A stretch of DNA of 64,000 nt, from contig NZ_FNZQ01000004.1 of assembly GCF_900109285.1 (NCBI RefSeq), positions 1-64,000 on the forward strand, in the 5' to 3' direction. The position numbers and the translations under genes were made by a program. The notes beneath the pieces were generated by a model. That model saw only the letters and a program-made list of their open reading frames with translations, made no database searches and was not told the DNA's origin. The number at the start of each line of letters is the position of its first letter. The stretch's first letter is position 1. Below are positions 51,791 through 61,981 of this stretch, piece by piece. The DNA is from Jannaschia helgolandensis (GTDB lineage Bacteria > Pseudomonadota > Alphaproteobacteria > Rhodobacterales > Rhodobacteraceae).

Positions 51791-52870
51791 CTATTCGGCC
51801 GCGTCCGTCTCACTCCGAACGGTGTCTCCCTTCCGGGCACCCCAGATCCGCAACTGCCGCGCCGCGCGGTGGCCCGCCGCACTCGGGTGCAGCCATTCAC
51901 TGGGGTCCTGCCCCACGCGCCGCAGTCTGCGCGACAGGAATACCGGTCCGAACCCGCCCCAGTTGCCCGCCGACGGCGCGGTCGCGTCGGTCGGAAGACC
52001 ATCCTGCCAGCCGCCGGGCAGGTCCAGACCGACACGCTCCAGTTCCGACAGCAGCCAGACCAGTGGAACATTTGCCAGGGGCCGGGCTGTCGTTCGCCCG
52101 TTCAACTGCCCACCGACATCGCCATGTGTGCCGCGAAACCAGACCTGCTCCACACTGGCCGTCCGGTTGCCCCGCGTGCGCCAGCGGTCCAGCGCATAGG
52201 CATTGCGGTTTTCATCCAACGCCATGGCGTGAAACCCGTATTCGACCGATTGCCCAAGACGATGCGACCGAAAGGCATGGACCTTGGGAAACAGACGCCA
52301 CAGGATCGGCCAGCGGATACCCACCGCCTGCACCGTATCCAGCACACCGACGGCGGTGATCCCGGCCCGTGTATGGCAATACTGCGCCGCGAAGCTGCGC
52401 GCGCCCGGATGGATGGGGTCGTCGCGATAATGGCCATAGGCCTGCAGCACCAGATCGTCGCTGGCATGTTCGGGCCGCAGCAGGCCGATGCGGTCGATCA
52501 GGCCCGCCAGCGCCCGCACCGCATAGGCGCCCCGCGAATACCCCAGCAGAAAAATACGATCACCGGGGCGATAGCGTTCGGCCAGAAACTGATAGGCGCG
52601 CCTGATCTGGTGGTTGATGCCGACGCCGGCCATCACTTCGGGTAAATTGCGCCATCCGCGCCATTCGATCCCCGGTTCGTAATAGAGGCAATGCGCACCC
52701 TGCCTTGCCAACAAGCGATAGGTCAGTCCGATCGACGTCTCGGTTCCCGGTTGCAACGACGAAAACGTCCCGTCGATCAGAACCACATGCGTCTGCGCGC
52801 GCGCGACATTGCGGGTGATCCCCGCCCTGTCACGCCCGAACAGGCGAGTGATGAAGTTACTCAGCGGCAA
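51791..52870 (-). CDS. DUF2235 domain protein (alpha/beta-hydrolase-like)
   Basis: A 359-residue protein. TTG 52870, inside the end of the CoxL-like gene, gives a reasonable N-terminus before THVVLIDGTF; a true ATG is not available nearby. It has LIDGTFSSLQPGTETSIGLT, the nucleophile-elbow FLLGYSRGAYAVRALAGLID (G-x-S-x-G) and WFRGTHGDVGGQLNG, all DUF2235 hallmarks related to Tle1-type phospholipases. No type VI secretion genes are adjacent, so a housekeeping lipase or esterase role is equally possible. Confidence 0.82.
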   Translation of the reverse strand: MPLSNFITRLFGRDRAGITRNVARAQTHVVLIDGTFSSLQPGTETSIGLTYRLLARQGAHCLYYEPGIEWRGWRNLPEVMAGVGINHQIRRAYQFLAERYRPGDRIFLLGYSRGAYAVRALAGLIDRIGLLRPEHASDDLVLQAYGHYRDDPIHPGARSFAAQYCHTRAGITAVGVLDTVQAVGIRWPILWRLFPKVHAFRSHRLGQSVEYGFHAMALDENRNAYALDRWRTRGNRTASVEQVWFRGTHGDVGGQLNGRTTARPLANVPLVWLLSELERVGLDLPGGWQDGLPTDATAPSAGNWGGFGPVFLSRRLRRVGQDPSEWLHPSAAGHRAARQLRIWGARKGDTVRSETDAAE

Positions 52871-55154
52871 TCGAACCCTTTGCTTGTTGCAGCATCGACC
52901 AGACACGCGATGGCGTGAACGGCATGTCGACCCGGCGCAGCCCCAGGTCCCACAGGGCGTCCAGCGCGGCATTGCCGACGGCGGCCATCGCGCCCACCGT
53001 CCCCGCCTCGCCGCAGCCCTTCATGCCCAGCACATTGGCCGTCGACGGTACCGGCTCGGAATGGAAGGCGATCATCGGCACCTGCACGGCGCGCGGCATG
53101 CCGTAATCCATGAACGACGCGGTCAGAAGCTGCCCGGTTTCGTCATAGACGACGTGTTCACTGACCGCCTGACCGATGCCCTGCACGACACCGCCATGCA
53201 CCTGACCTTCGGCCAGCATCGGGTTCATCAGGTTACCGAAATCGTCGACCACGGTGTATTTCACCACCTCCAGATGGCCGGTATCGCCGTCGATTTCCAC
53301 TTCGCACAGATGCGCGCCGTTGGGGAAGCTGCGCCCCGGCAGAGTCGCGGTCTCGCGGGTTTTCAGAAGCTCCGTCTCACCTGCTTCCCGCGCGGCGGCG
53401 GCGGCCTCCAGTACGGTCATCACCGTGTTCGATCCGGCGGCGCGGAAGCCGCCGTCTTCGAAGTCGACCGCCTCCACATCCATCAGACCGGCGACGAAAG
53501 GCGTGAACTTCTCGATCACCCTGGCCGTCGTCGCGCGGTTCGCGGTGCCCTGCGTCGTAACCGACCGTGACCCGCCGGTGCCGCCGCCCGTGGCGATGCG
53601 GTCGCTGTCACCCTGCACGATATCGATCAGGTCGGGCGAGATGCCCAGATCGGTTGACAGGAATTGCCGATACACCGTCTCGTGCCCCTGCCCGTTCGAT
53701 TGCGTGCCCACGTAAAGCGTCACGCGGCCGTCATCGGTAAACTCGATTTCGGCGCTCTCGCTCGGGTCACCCAAGATGCTCTCGATATAATAGCACAGGC
53801 CCAGCCCGCGCAGCTTGCCATGTGTGGCGCTCTCCTCGCGCCGCGCGTCGAACCCGGCCACGTCCGCCTCGCGCATGGCGCGGTTCAGCACACGGGGGAA
53901 ATCGCCCACGTCATAGGTCTCGCCCATCGCGCTCTCGTAGGGGAACTGATCGGGCTGGATGAAGCACTTGCGCCGCAATTCGAACCGGTCCACCCCCAAC
54001 TCTCTGGCGGCGAAATCCATCGCACGTTCCAGCACATAGATTGCCTCGGGCCGCCCCGCCCCGCGATAGGCGTCGACCTGCGTGGTATTGGTGAAGATGC
54101 CGCGGGACGTCATGAAACAGGCCTGCACGTCATAGCAGCCCGGCATCACCTTACTGAACAGTTCCGACTGGATATGCTGCGCATAGCCCGAATTATAGGC
54201 CCCCATGTTGGCCACGTTGTCCATCCGGTAGGCGATCAACCTGTTGTCGGCGTCGAACCCCAGCCTGGCGCGGCAGATCAGGTCGCGGCCCGCATTGTCC
54301 GACAGCATCGCCTCGGACCGGTCGCCCATCCAGCGGACCGGTTGGCCCAATTCGCGCGCCGCATGCGCCACCAGCACCGTCTCGGGATAATTCATCCCCT
54401 TCATGCCAAATCCGCCGCCCACATCGGGGTTGGTCACGCGCACCGACGACTTGTCGATGCCAAACGACTTGGCCAGCTGATCCTTCATGCCCCAGACACC
54501 CTGCCCGTTCACGCAGACGTGCAGCCGGTCGTCCTCCACCTCGGCCCAGGATCCGCGCGGTTCCATCGACGCACAGATGATGCGGTTGTCGTCGACCGTC
54601 AGGTCCACGACCCGCGCCGCCTTGGCCAGGGCCGCGTCGCACGCCGCCTCGTCGCCCTTGGCATAGTCATAGACGACGTTGTCCGGGGCCTCGGGGTGGA
54701 TCGTCGGGCCGCCATCGGCCACGTCCATCTTGACGTCCAGCTCCTCGAAGTCGATTTCGATGGCCTCCGCCGCATCGCGCGCCTGCTGCAGCGTCTCGGC
54801 CACGACCATCGCGATGCCCTCGCCCACGAACCGCACACGGTCCCTGGCCAGCAACGGCCGCTGCGGGTCCGCCGCCCGCGATCCGTCGCGATTCTTCGCC
54901 ACCGCCGTCGGAAGGTTATTCACGACGCCTGCCGCCTCGACGCTTTCGGCCGTCAGCACGGCGCGCACACCGTCCATTGTCTCGGCTTCGGACACGTCCA
55001 GCGAAGTGATATCCGCATGCGCCACGGGCGAACGCAAGACATAGGCATGCAGCGCCCCTGCGGGCGCGGTATCGTCAACGTAAGCGCCCTGTCCGGTCAA
55101 AAACCGGGGATCTTCAGTGCGTCGTGTCGATTGGCTCAGGCCAAACTTGTCCAT
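52857..55154 (-). CDS. xanthine dehydrogenase/CO dehydrogenase family molybdopterin subunit (form II CoxL-like)
   Basis: A 765-residue molybdenum-cofactor-binding large subunit. ATG 55154 follows GGAGA; an upstream extension has no support. It starts FGLSQSTRRTEDPRFLTGQG, with PDVGGGFGMKGMNYPETVL, the active-site loop VDAYRGAGRPEAIYVLERAM, and GDSDRIATGGGTGGSRSVTT and MKGCGEAGTVGAMAAV. The loop is AYRGAGR (form II), not the AYRCSFR of true CO dehydrogenase, so the substrate is unknown. No small FeS or FAD subunit gene is adjacent. Confidence 0.88.
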   Translation of the reverse strand: MDKFGLSQSTRRTEDPRFLTGQGAYVDDTAPAGALHAYVLRSPVAHADITSLDVSEAETMDGVRAVLTAESVEAAGVVNNLPTAVAKNRDGSRAADPQRPLLARDRVRFVGEGIAMVVAETLQQARDAAEAIEIDFEELDVKMDVADGGPTIHPEAPDNVVYDYAKGDEAACDAALAKAARVVDLTVDDNRIICASMEPRGSWAEVEDDRLHVCVNGQGVWGMKDQLAKSFGIDKSSVRVTNPDVGGGFGMKGMNYPETVLVAHAARELGQPVRWMGDRSEAMLSDNAGRDLICRARLGFDADNRLIAYRMDNVANMGAYNSGYAQHIQSELFSKVMPGCYDVQACFMTSRGIFTNTTQVDAYRGAGRPEAIYVLERAMDFAARELGVDRFELRRKCFIQPDQFPYESAMGETYDVGDFPRVLNRAMREADVAGFDARREESATHGKLRGLGLCYYIESILGDPSESAEIEFTDDGRVTLYVGTQSNGQGHETVYRQFLSTDLGISPDLIDIVQGDSDRIATGGGTGGSRSVTTQGTANRATTARVIEKFTPFVAGLMDVEAVDFEDGGFRAAGSNTVMTVLEAAAAAREAGETELLKTRETATLPGRSFPNGAHLCEVEIDGDTGHLEVVKYTVVDDFGNLMNPMLAEGQVHGGVVQGIGQAVSEHVVYDETGQLLTASFMDYGMPRAVQVPMIAFHSEPVPSTANVLGMKGCGEAGTVGAMAAVGNAALDALWDLGLRRVDMPFTPSRVWSMLQQAKGSIAAE

Positions 55155-55297
55155 GGATGTCTCCGAACGGAATGAAGGTGCTGATGCGGACACTAGCGGC
55201 CCGCGTCCCATAGTCCAGCCATGCACCTCCCCCCAGTCCACCTTCCCCTTCGCCTGCCGTCGCGCTAGGACCGGGGCAACAGAACATGAGGCCCGAA

Positions 55298-58200
55298 ATG
55301 GACAAGACATTCGACGCGAAATCCGCCGAAGCGCGGATCAGCAAGGACTGGATCGACGGTGGATATTTCCGCGCAGGGGCCAATGCATCGCGTCCCGAGA
55401 CGTTCAGCATCGTCATCCCGCCGCCCAATGTCACCGGCAGCCTGCACATGGGCCATGCCTTCAACAACACCTTGCAGGACATCTTGACGCGCTGGCACCG
55501 GATGCGCGGCTTCGACACCCTGTGGCAGCCGGGAACCGATCATGCCGGTATCGCCACCCAGATGGTGACCGAACGCGACATGGCCGCGAACGGTGAGCCG
55601 TCGCGACAGGAGATGGGGCGCGACGCCTTCCTGGAGCGGGTCTGGCAACAAAAGACGCAATCGCGCGGCACCATCATCAGTCAGCTTCAGCGCCTCGGCG
55701 CGTCCTGCGACTGGACCCGCGAAGCCTTTACCATGGGTGGCGCACCGGGCGATCCCGATGTCAGGCCGGGCAGCCAGAATTTCCACGATGCCGTCATCAA
55801 GGTCTTCGTCGATATGTACGACAACGGCCTGATCTATCGCGGCAAACGTCTGGTAAACTGGGACCCGCGCTTCGAGACGGCGATTTCCGATCTGGAAGTC
55901 GAGAATATCGAGACGCCGGGCCACATGTGGCACTTCAAATACCCGCTCGCCGATGGCGAGACCTATGAGTATACCGAACGTGATGAAAATGGTGAAATCC
56001 TGTTCACCGAAGTTCGCGACTATATTTCCATTGCCACGACGCGCCCCGAAACCATGCTTGGCGACGGCGCGGTTGCAGTACATCCGACGGATGAACGCTA
56101 TGCCTCCATCGTCGGCAAACTCTGCGAAATCCCGGTCGGGCCGAAGGATCAACGCCGCCTGATCCCTATCATCACCGACGAATACCCCGACAAGGACTTT
56201 GGCTCGGGCGCGGTCAAGATCACCGGCGCGCATGATTTCAACGACTACGCCGTGGCCAAACGCGGCAATATCCCGTGTTTCCGCCTGATGGACACCAGCG
56301 CCGCGATGCGCGACGACGGCGCGCCTTACGCCGAGGAGGCAGCAAAGGCCAAGGCCATCCGCGACGGCGAGGAAATGTCCGAAGCCGAGATCGACGCCAT
56401 CAACCTCGTGCCCGACGCCTATCGCGGGCTGGACAGGTTCGAGGCGCGCAAACGCGTGGTCGAGGATATCACCGCAGAAGGGCTGGCCGTCATGGTCCCC
56501 GAAAGCGACCCCCGCCTGGGGCGCAAGTCCGCCTCCTCCGCCGCGCTTGCCGATGGACAGGCCGGGGCCCCGACCGACAGCTTCGAGGAAGGCGGCATAC
56601 CGCCCGAACTGGCTCTGGTTCCGCTGGTCGAATCCAAGACGATCATGCAGCCCTATGGCGACCGCTCCAAGGTCGTGATCGAGCCGATGCTGACCGATCA
56701 GTGGTTCGTCGACACCGCGAAAATCGTGCAGCCCGCCATCGACGCTGTGCGGGACGGGACCGTCCGTATCCTGCCCAAGGGTGACGAGAAAGTGTATTTC
56801 CACTGGCTGGAGAACATTGAGCCGTGGTGCATTTCCCGGCAACTCTGGTGGGGGCATCAGGTGCCGGTCTGGTACACGCTCGACCCCGATGGTGATGCGG
56901 ATTGGCTGCCGATTTGCGCGACGTCCGAGGCAGCGGCGCTGGAGCAACTTCGCCTGATCCACGGCGAAGACGCCGACATACGTTTCGTCGAGGATGAGTC
57001 CGCCGCGCTCGACGTGATCCGCGACGATCTTGCCGGTCTGAACACCCGAACCGAAGGCAAAATCCGTCAGCCGCAGAGTCCGCAGACGATACCGGCCTTC
57101 CGGGACCCGGATGTCCTCGACACCTGGTTTTCTTCCAGCCTGTGGCCGTTGGGTACGTTGGGATGGCCCGAAGACACACCCGAGCTCGACAAATACTTCC
57201 CGACGTCCGTCCTTGTCACCGGCTTCGATATCCTGTTTTTCTGGGTCGCCCGGATGATGATGATGCAGCTGGCCGTCACCGACCAATCCAGGCCCGTCGC
57301 AGACCGCATTCCTTTCAAAGACGTTTACGTGCATGCGCTTGTGCGGGACGCCAAGGGTGTGAAAATGTCGAAAAGTCTCGGCAATGTCGTCGACCCGCTG
57401 GAACTGATCGACGAATTCGGGGCCGACGCCGTGCGTTTCACCCTGTCCTCCATGGCCTCGATGGGTCGGGAGCTGAAACTGTCGACGGCACGCGTCACCG
57501 GCTATCGCAATTTCTCGACCAAGCTGTGGAACGCGGTCCGGTTTGCCGGAATGTATGACGTGGAATTTGCGTTAACCAGCGGTGCGGACTTACCCCAAAA
57601 CGTGAACATGACGGTCAACCGCTGGATCATCGGCGAAACTGTGCGTGTCCGCGAAGACGTCGATGCCGCCCTTGCCGCATACCGGTTCGACGATGCCTCC
57701 AGCGCGCTCTACAAGTTCGTCTGGAACGTGGTCTGCGACTGGTATGTCGAATTCTCCAAGCCTGTGTTGCAGGGCGAAGCCTCTGACGAAAAAGCGGAAA
57801 CGCAGACCGTCATGGGGTGGGTTCTGAACAACTGCATGACCCTGCTGCACCCGTTCATGCCTTTCGTGACCGAGGAATTGTGGCGCGTCACCGGTCACGA
57901 CGGCATGCTGGTCCATGGCACATGGCCTGAGAACGTCACCTCGAAAGTCATTGATACCGCTTCAGAAACAGAAATCCGCTGGGCCATCGCCTTTATCGAG
58001 GCAGTGCGTTCTGCACGCGCGCAGATGAACGTCCCGGCCGGAGCCTACGTCCCGGTGGTTGCGGTCGATTGGGATGATACAGCAAGAAAGTCCTATGAAA
58101 CCAATGCGGTGATGATTTCTGCCTTGGCCCGGATCGAAGGCCTGACCGAAGGCGCGGCCCCGAAGGGATCGATCGCCGTGACCGCCATGGGCAGCCGCTT

Positions 58201-58435
58201 TGCCTTGCCGTTGGACGGCATCATCGACGTTGCAGCGGAACGGGCGCGACTGGATAAGTTATTGGCCAAGCTCGATAAGGAAATCAAAGGCATAGAGGGT
58301 AGAGTTAACAATCCGAAATTCGCCGGATCCGCCCCGCCCGTGGTGGTGGAGGAGACCAGGGCCAACCTTGCCGAACGACAGTCGGAACGGGACGCGGTGC
58401 AGACCGCGCTCTACAGTCTGGCGGAGCTGGGCTGA
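55298..58435 (+). CDS. valS: valyl-tRNA synthetase
   Basis: A 1045-residue class I synthetase, longer than the E. coli enzyme because of an alphaproteobacterial insertion in the editing region (about residues 320-440). ATG 55298 follows GAGG. The ATP-binding HMGH (in [20 protein letters not shown]), [15 protein letters not shown], the editing domain, [17 protein letters not shown] and the C-terminal coiled coil (about 965-1045) are all present. It charges tRNA-Val. Confidence 0.95.
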   Translation: MDKTFDAKSAEARISKDWIDGGYFRAGANASRPETFSIVIPPPNVTGSLHMGHAFNNTLQDILTRWHRMRGFDTLWQPGTDHAGIATQMVTERDMAANGEPSRQEMGRDAFLERVWQQKTQSRGTIISQLQRLGASCDWTREAFTMGGAPGDPDVRPGSQNFHDAVIKVFVDMYDNGLIYRGKRLVNWDPRFETAISDLEVENIETPGHMWHFKYPLADGETYEYTERDENGEILFTEVRDYISIATTRPETMLGDGAVAVHPTDERYASIVGKLCEIPVGPKDQRRLIPIITDEYPDKDFGSGAVKITGAHDFNDYAVAKRGNIPCFRLMDTSAAMRDDGAPYAEEAAKAKAIRDGEEMSEAEIDAINLVPDAYRGLDRFEARKRVVEDITAEGLAVMVPESDPRLGRKSASSAALADGQAGAPTDSFEEGGIPPELALVPLVESKTIMQPYGDRSKVVIEPMLTDQWFVDTAKIVQPAIDAVRDGTVRILPKGDEKVYFHWLENIEPWCISRQLWWGHQVPVWYTLDPDGDADWLPICATSEAAALEQLRLIHGEDADIRFVEDESAALDVIRDDLAGLNTRTEGKIRQPQSPQTIPAFRDPDVLDTWFSSSLWPLGTLGWPEDTPELDKYFPTSVLVTGFDILFFWVARMMMMQLAVTDQSRPVADRIPFKDVYVHALVRDAKGVKMSKSLGNVVDPLELIDEFGADAVRFTLSSMASMGRELKLSTARVTGYRNFSTKLWNAVRFAGMYDVEFALTSGADLPQNVNMTVNRWIIGETVRVREDVDAALAAYRFDDASSALYKFVWNVVCDWYVEFSKPVLQGEASDEKAETQTVMGWVLNNCMTLLHPFMPFVTEELWRVTGHDGMLVHGTWPENVTSKVIDTASETEIRWAIAFIEAVRSARAQMNVPAGAYVPVVAVDWDDTARKSYETNAVMISALARIEGLTEGAAPKGSIAVTAMGSRFALPLDGIIDVAAERARLDKLLAKLDKEIKGIEGRVNNPKFAGSAPPVVVEETRANLAERQSERDAVQTALYSLAELG

Positions 58436-58443
58436 GGCTCGGG

Positions 58444-59433
58444 ATGACCTTCAATATCATGACCGTCGGTCAGCGCGGCCGCCTGACCCACGAAGCCTGC
58501 CTCTTCGCCGCGACCCTGCGCCACAACGCGCCGGGCTGGGACGGAAGGCTGATCGTGGCCGAGCCGCAGCCGGGCGATCGCTGGTCAGACGACCCGCGCA
58601 TACCGGCCGGGCCGCAGCGTGATCTTCTGGAGTCGCTGGGCGCTGAGATCGTGCCATTCGAGAGCCGGCATTTCGGAAGCTATTATCCCAACGGCAACAA
58701 GATCGAAGGTCTGGTAACATTGCCTGACGGGCCGTTCATGTTCTTCGATACGGATACTGTGATCACAAGTGACATCTCGACGCTTGATATTGATTTCTCG
58801 CGTCCTGCCGCCAGCATGAAGCGCGAGGGGACCTGGCCTGAAATCGAGATTTACGGGCCTGGTTACAACGATATATGGGGCGTTCTTCATGCAAGACGTG
58901 GCGGACGGCTGGCAGATACGCTGGATCTGAACTGGCCTGACGAATACTGGCAGCGCTATCTCTATTTCAATGCGGGGTGGTTCTTCGGACAACATCCGGA
59001 CGCGTTTCGCAGAGCCTTTTTGGACGCCGCCCTGATGATCCGTGACGACCCGCCCGACGAGGTCGCCTGTCAGGTGCTGGATCCCTGGCTGGATCAGGCC
59101 GCGCTCCCCCTGGCGATTCACGAGTTGGGCGGCGGGCGACCCGGTGACAAGGGCGGGATCGACGATGGCCTGCTGGATGGCAGCCACAGCTTTCATTACC
59201 GCTTTCTGCCGTTGATGTACGCGACCGCGCCAGACCATGTGATCACAGCGGTCCAGGCGGCGACGGCCCCCAACCCGGTCAAGAAAGTTCTCAAGGACTA
59301 CGAACCGTTCAAGCGGTTCCTGTATCAGCCCAAGGGCGGCAAGGCGCGGGCGCTGTTCGACCGCAGCGACCTGCCCCGCAAGGAACAGGCAATCCGCAAC
59401 CGGCTGAAGCGCGAAGGTCTCTGGCTTCGTTGA
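58444..59433 (+). CDS. GT-A-fold glycosyltransferase-like protein
   Basis: A 329-residue protein only 8 bases downstream of valS. The region MFFDTDTVITSDISTLDIDF contains an FDTDT (DxD-type) acidic motif, followed by IYGPGYNDIWGVLHARRGGR and YFNAGWFFGQHPDAFRRAFL, a layout like nucleotide-sugar transferases. The C-terminal 60 residues are basic. No named family is recognised; activity is inferred only from the motif and fold pattern. Confidence 0.7.
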   Translation: MTFNIMTVGQRGRLTHEACLFAATLRHNAPGWDGRLIVAEPQPGDRWSDDPRIPAGPQRDLLESLGAEIVPFESRHFGSYYPNGNKIEGLVTLPDGPFMFFDTDTVITSDISTLDIDFSRPAASMKREGTWPEIEIYGPGYNDIWGVLHARRGGRLADTLDLNWPDEYWQRYLYFNAGWFFGQHPDAFRRAFLDAALMIRDDPPDEVACQVLDPWLDQAALPLAIHELGGGRPGDKGGIDDGLLDGSHSFHYRFLPLMYATAPDHVITAVQAATAPNPVKKVLKDYEPFKRFLYQPKGGKARALFDRSDLPRKEQAIRNRLKREGLWLR

Positions 59434-59445
59434 AGCGACTGCGGG

Positions 59446-60093
59446 CTAAAGGTCCGACAGGGCGTTGGTTGCAAGCCAGTCGCGGGCCCGGCAGGCCGCT
59501 GCCTGATAGATCGGGCGATCGCGCTGACCCGCCGCATGGTCCCAGTCGCGCATACTTTCAGGCAGGGTTTCGTCGGCAAGCAACGCGCAGCGCTCGGGCG
59601 TCAGGTCGAAGCGTGGATCGTCAGAGGCAAGAACCGCCAGCCCTTCGTTCAGCCAGGCCGGCATATCGCCGGTCAGCAGCCGCCAGGACGACACCCGCGA
59701 TGCCAGCGCCGCATGGCTGAGTTCATGGGCGATAATCGCCCGGCGCAGGTCCGCGGCCTCGGTGCTCAGCCGGGAATGCAGAATCAGAAGATACTGATCG
59801 TAGGCCTGTGCATAGGGTCCGACGCCGCCAAGCGACCCGTCGCACCCGGTATCGCCACAGATGAGGATGCGGGGCCGTTCAGTCGCGCCGCCCCACCACT
59901 CTTCGATTCTGGTTTCGGCCCAGTCGAGTTCGTTCAATACCTCAACGGGGTCGCGCGCGCCGGGCTGCATCCAGACGCGCGGCGCGATCTCGCGGAACCC
60001 GTGCGCGCCGGGCAACAGCACGGTGCGCGGAAACGAGAAGCTGGCAAGGACCAGCACCGGCAGGGCAAGGGCAATCACGCGGATGGGACGCAT
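59446..60093 (-). CDS. HExxH-containing exported or membrane-anchored protein, putative metallopeptidase
   Basis: A 215-residue protein from ATG 60093, which overlaps the stop of the upstream regulator (TGATG); a longer frame upstream lies in that gene. A hydrophobic N-terminal segment RVIALALPVLVLASF suggests export. The motif IIAHELSHAAL (HExxH) is near residue 129 and MPAWLNEGLAVLASD follows with a Glu that could be the third ligand, as in gluzincin-type peptidases. It is cotranscribed with an ArsR-SRPBCC regulator. Substrate unknown. Confidence 0.72.
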   Translation of the reverse strand: MRPIRVIALALPVLVLASFSFPRTVLLPGAHGFREIAPRVWMQPGARDPVEVLNELDWAETRIEEWWGGATERPRILICGDTGCDGSLGGVGPYAQAYDQYLLILHSRLSTEAADLRRAIIAHELSHAALASRVSSWRLLTGDMPAWLNEGLAVLASDDPRFDLTPERCALLADETLPESMRDWDHAAGQRDRPIYQAAACRARDWLATNALSDL

Positions 60094-60824
60094 CAGAAGT
60101 TCGACAGGCTCGAGTTGGCGGCGGCCGAGAAACGGTCCAGCACCGCATCCCATAGGTCCGCCGTCCGGGTCGTGTCGGTATCCTGGGTCAAGGTCAAGCG
60201 TGACCCCCCGTCCTGGGGCGTGAAAACGACGGTCACGACAGAGCCGTCCACCGTCTCCAGCCGCCAGTCCAGTTGCAGGTAGCCGGGCGCACGCGCCGTG
60301 ATGACCGTGGCCCAAATGCCGCGTGATCCGTCAAACAGCACCTCTTGCAGATGGCCACCGGGGCGCGCGTCCAGGGTAACGATCTGCGGCAGCGCACCAC
60401 CGGATTGCGCCGACAGCGACACGCGGGCGACGGGCCACCAGATCGACAGGTCGTCGCAAAACAGGGCCCATGCCTCGGACGGTGTCAGGCGGGTTGTCAG
60501 GCTGCGGCGCAGGGTGCCGTCCGCGGTATCGGTCACGGCACTATCCGGTTGAGCATCGGCCGGATCGGTCCGCAGACTGCCCAGCCAATCGCCCAGCGGG
60601 CCAGCGCCGCCCGGCACCAATGCATAGAGATTTCGCGTCCCCTGTGCCCGAACCGACACCAGCCCCGCGTCCAGAAGAACCTTCAGATGCTGCGATACGG
60701 CGGGACGGGAAACCGGAAGATCGTCGGCAATGCGACCGACCGGCTGGGGTCCGCGCCGCAGACGGTCCAATACGGCGCGGCGCGTCGGGTCGGCCAGCGC
60801 GGTCAGGATTGTCTCGTAACTCAT
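60093..60824 (-). CDS. fused ArsR-SRPBCC transcriptional regulator
   Basis: A 243-residue protein joining an ArsR winged helix (about residues 1-80: LTALADPTRRAVLDRLRRGP, VSRPAVSQHLKVLLDAGLVS) to an SRPBCC/AHSA1 domain (about 100-243: RRSLTTRLTPSEAWALFCDD, YLQLDWRLETVDGSVVTVVF). The same two domains occur as separate genes at 51031-51770. The SRPBCC part probably binds a ligand that controls DNA binding. It is followed by the HExxH protein gene. Ligand and targets are unknown. Confidence 0.9.
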   Translation of the reverse strand: MSYETILTALADPTRRAVLDRLRRGPQPVGRIADDLPVSRPAVSQHLKVLLDAGLVSVRAQGTRNLYALVPGGAGPLGDWLGSLRTDPADAQPDSAVTDTADGTLRRSLTTRLTPSEAWALFCDDLSIWWPVARVSLSAQSGGALPQIVTLDARPGGHLQEVLFDGSRGIWATVITARAPGYLQLDWRLETVDGSVVTVVFTPQDGGSRLTLTQDTDTTRTADLWDAVLDRFSAAANSSLSNF

Positions 60825-60937
60825 GTCCGATCCTATTCACCGCACGGCTGCGCGGGTCAATCGCGTCGGTCTGACAATGCCTTGCGCGGCGCATCCCCGC
60901 CCGTGATCGTCGGAACCCTGCCCACGGCCCGATCCCG

Positions 60938-60983
60938 GCCGATCCCGGTTGCCGCAGAAGGCCGATCCCGGTTGTCGCAGAAG
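60938..60983. repeat. tandem 23-bp repeat upstream of clpP
   Basis: Two adjacent 23-base units start GCCGATCCCGGTTG and end CGCAGAAG, differing at a single base (GTTGCCG versus GTTGTCG). A truncated copy of the first part (GGCCCGATCCCG) lies directly before. They are in the intergenic region between the divergent regulator and clpP. Confidence 0.8.
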
Positions 60984-61089
60984 TAAGACAGGTTGGACAG
61001 ATCGGCTTGAAGGCCCCGCCCCCCGCGCATAGGTTCCTGCCAAGCCCGCCCGCGACAGTCGTGGAGGCGGTGGCAGAAGGGGCAGTGCC

Positions 61090-61737
61090 ATGATCGACCC
61101 GGTCGATAATTTTCAGAACAATCTCGTGCCGATGGTGGTCGAGCAGACCAGTCGCGGTGAGCGGGCGTACGATATCTTCAGCCGTCTGCTGAAAGAGCGG
61201 ATCATCTTCGTGAACGGCCCGGTCCACGATGGCATGAGCCAGCTTGTCGTGGCGCAATTGCTGCATCTGGAGGCGGAGAACCCGTCGAAGGAAATCAGCA
61301 TGTATATCAATTCGCCCGGTGGCGTCGTGACCTCCGGCCTGTCGATCTACGACACGATGCAATACATCCGCCCCGCCGTCAGCACGCTGGTCGTCGGTCA
61401 GGCCGCTTCGATGGGATCGGTCCTGTCGGCGGCAGGCGAAAAGGGTCTGCGCTTCTCGCTGCCCAACAGCCGGATCATGGTTCACCAGCCTTCGGGCGGA
61501 TATCAGGGTCAGGCAACCGATATCATGATCCATGCGCGCGAGACCGAAAAGATCCGCAAGCAGCTGTATGACATCTACGTCAAGCACACCGGCCAGACCT
61601 ATGAAGAGGTCGAGCGGGCGCTGGAGCGGGACAATTTCATGTCGCCGCAGGAAGCCAAGGACTGGGGTCACATCGACGAGATCGTCGAAAACCGGGGCGA
61701 CGCGAAACCCGACGAGAAACCGACGACCAAGAAGTGA
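61090..61737 (+). CDS. clpP: ATP-dependent Clp protease proteolytic subunit
   Basis: A 215-residue serine peptidase. ATG 61090 follows AAGGGGCAGTGCC. Catalytic Ser is about residue 107 in [14 protein letters not shown] and His about 132 in [13 protein letters not shown]; the substrate-binding [18 protein letters not shown] and [15 protein letters not shown] are typical. It forms the ring protease that degrades ssrA-tagged proteins with ClpX. A hairpin separates it from clpX. Confidence 0.96.
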   Translation: MIDPVDNFQNNLVPMVVEQTSRGERAYDIFSRLLKERIIFVNGPVHDGMSQLVVAQLLHLEAENPSKEISMYINSPGGVVTSGLSIYDTMQYIRPAVSTLVVGQAASMGSVLSAAGEKGLRFSLPNSRIMVHQPSGGYQGQATDIMIHARETEKIRKQLYDIYVKHTGQTYEEVERALERDNFMSPQEAKDWGHIDEIVENRGDAKPDEKPTTKK

Positions 61738-61760
61738 CACGGTGGGGTTTCCCAGACGAC

Positions 61761-61786
61761 GGGCCGCGAAACGCTATTCGCGGCCC
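61761..61786 (+). terminator. hairpin between clpP and clpX
   Basis: A perfect 10-bp stem (GGGCCGCGAA / TTCGCGGCCC) with six-base loop 24 bases after clpP, without a T-run. It probably attenuates readthrough or stabilises the clpP message. Confidence 0.6.
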
Positions 61787-61981
61787 GATCCATGCCCACT
61801 CGGGGTGCGGAACAGGTTAACGTGAAGGCCACCGACGAACAGGGATTTTGCCGCCGATTTTGCCATTGTGGCCCCCGGACGATCCGCCTAGGCTTTGGGT
61901 CAGATATTCGGAATTCATGAGCGGCGGGGTGCGCCCCGCTGTCGGCGGCCACAGGCAAGGCGGCACGACGAGGAGGCTAAT

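Noticed and set aside
55265-57334. 689-codon minus-strand ORF over valS
   Set aside because: It lies wholly inside valS, which shows HMGH and KMSKS motifs and normal length; the antisense frame resembles no family.
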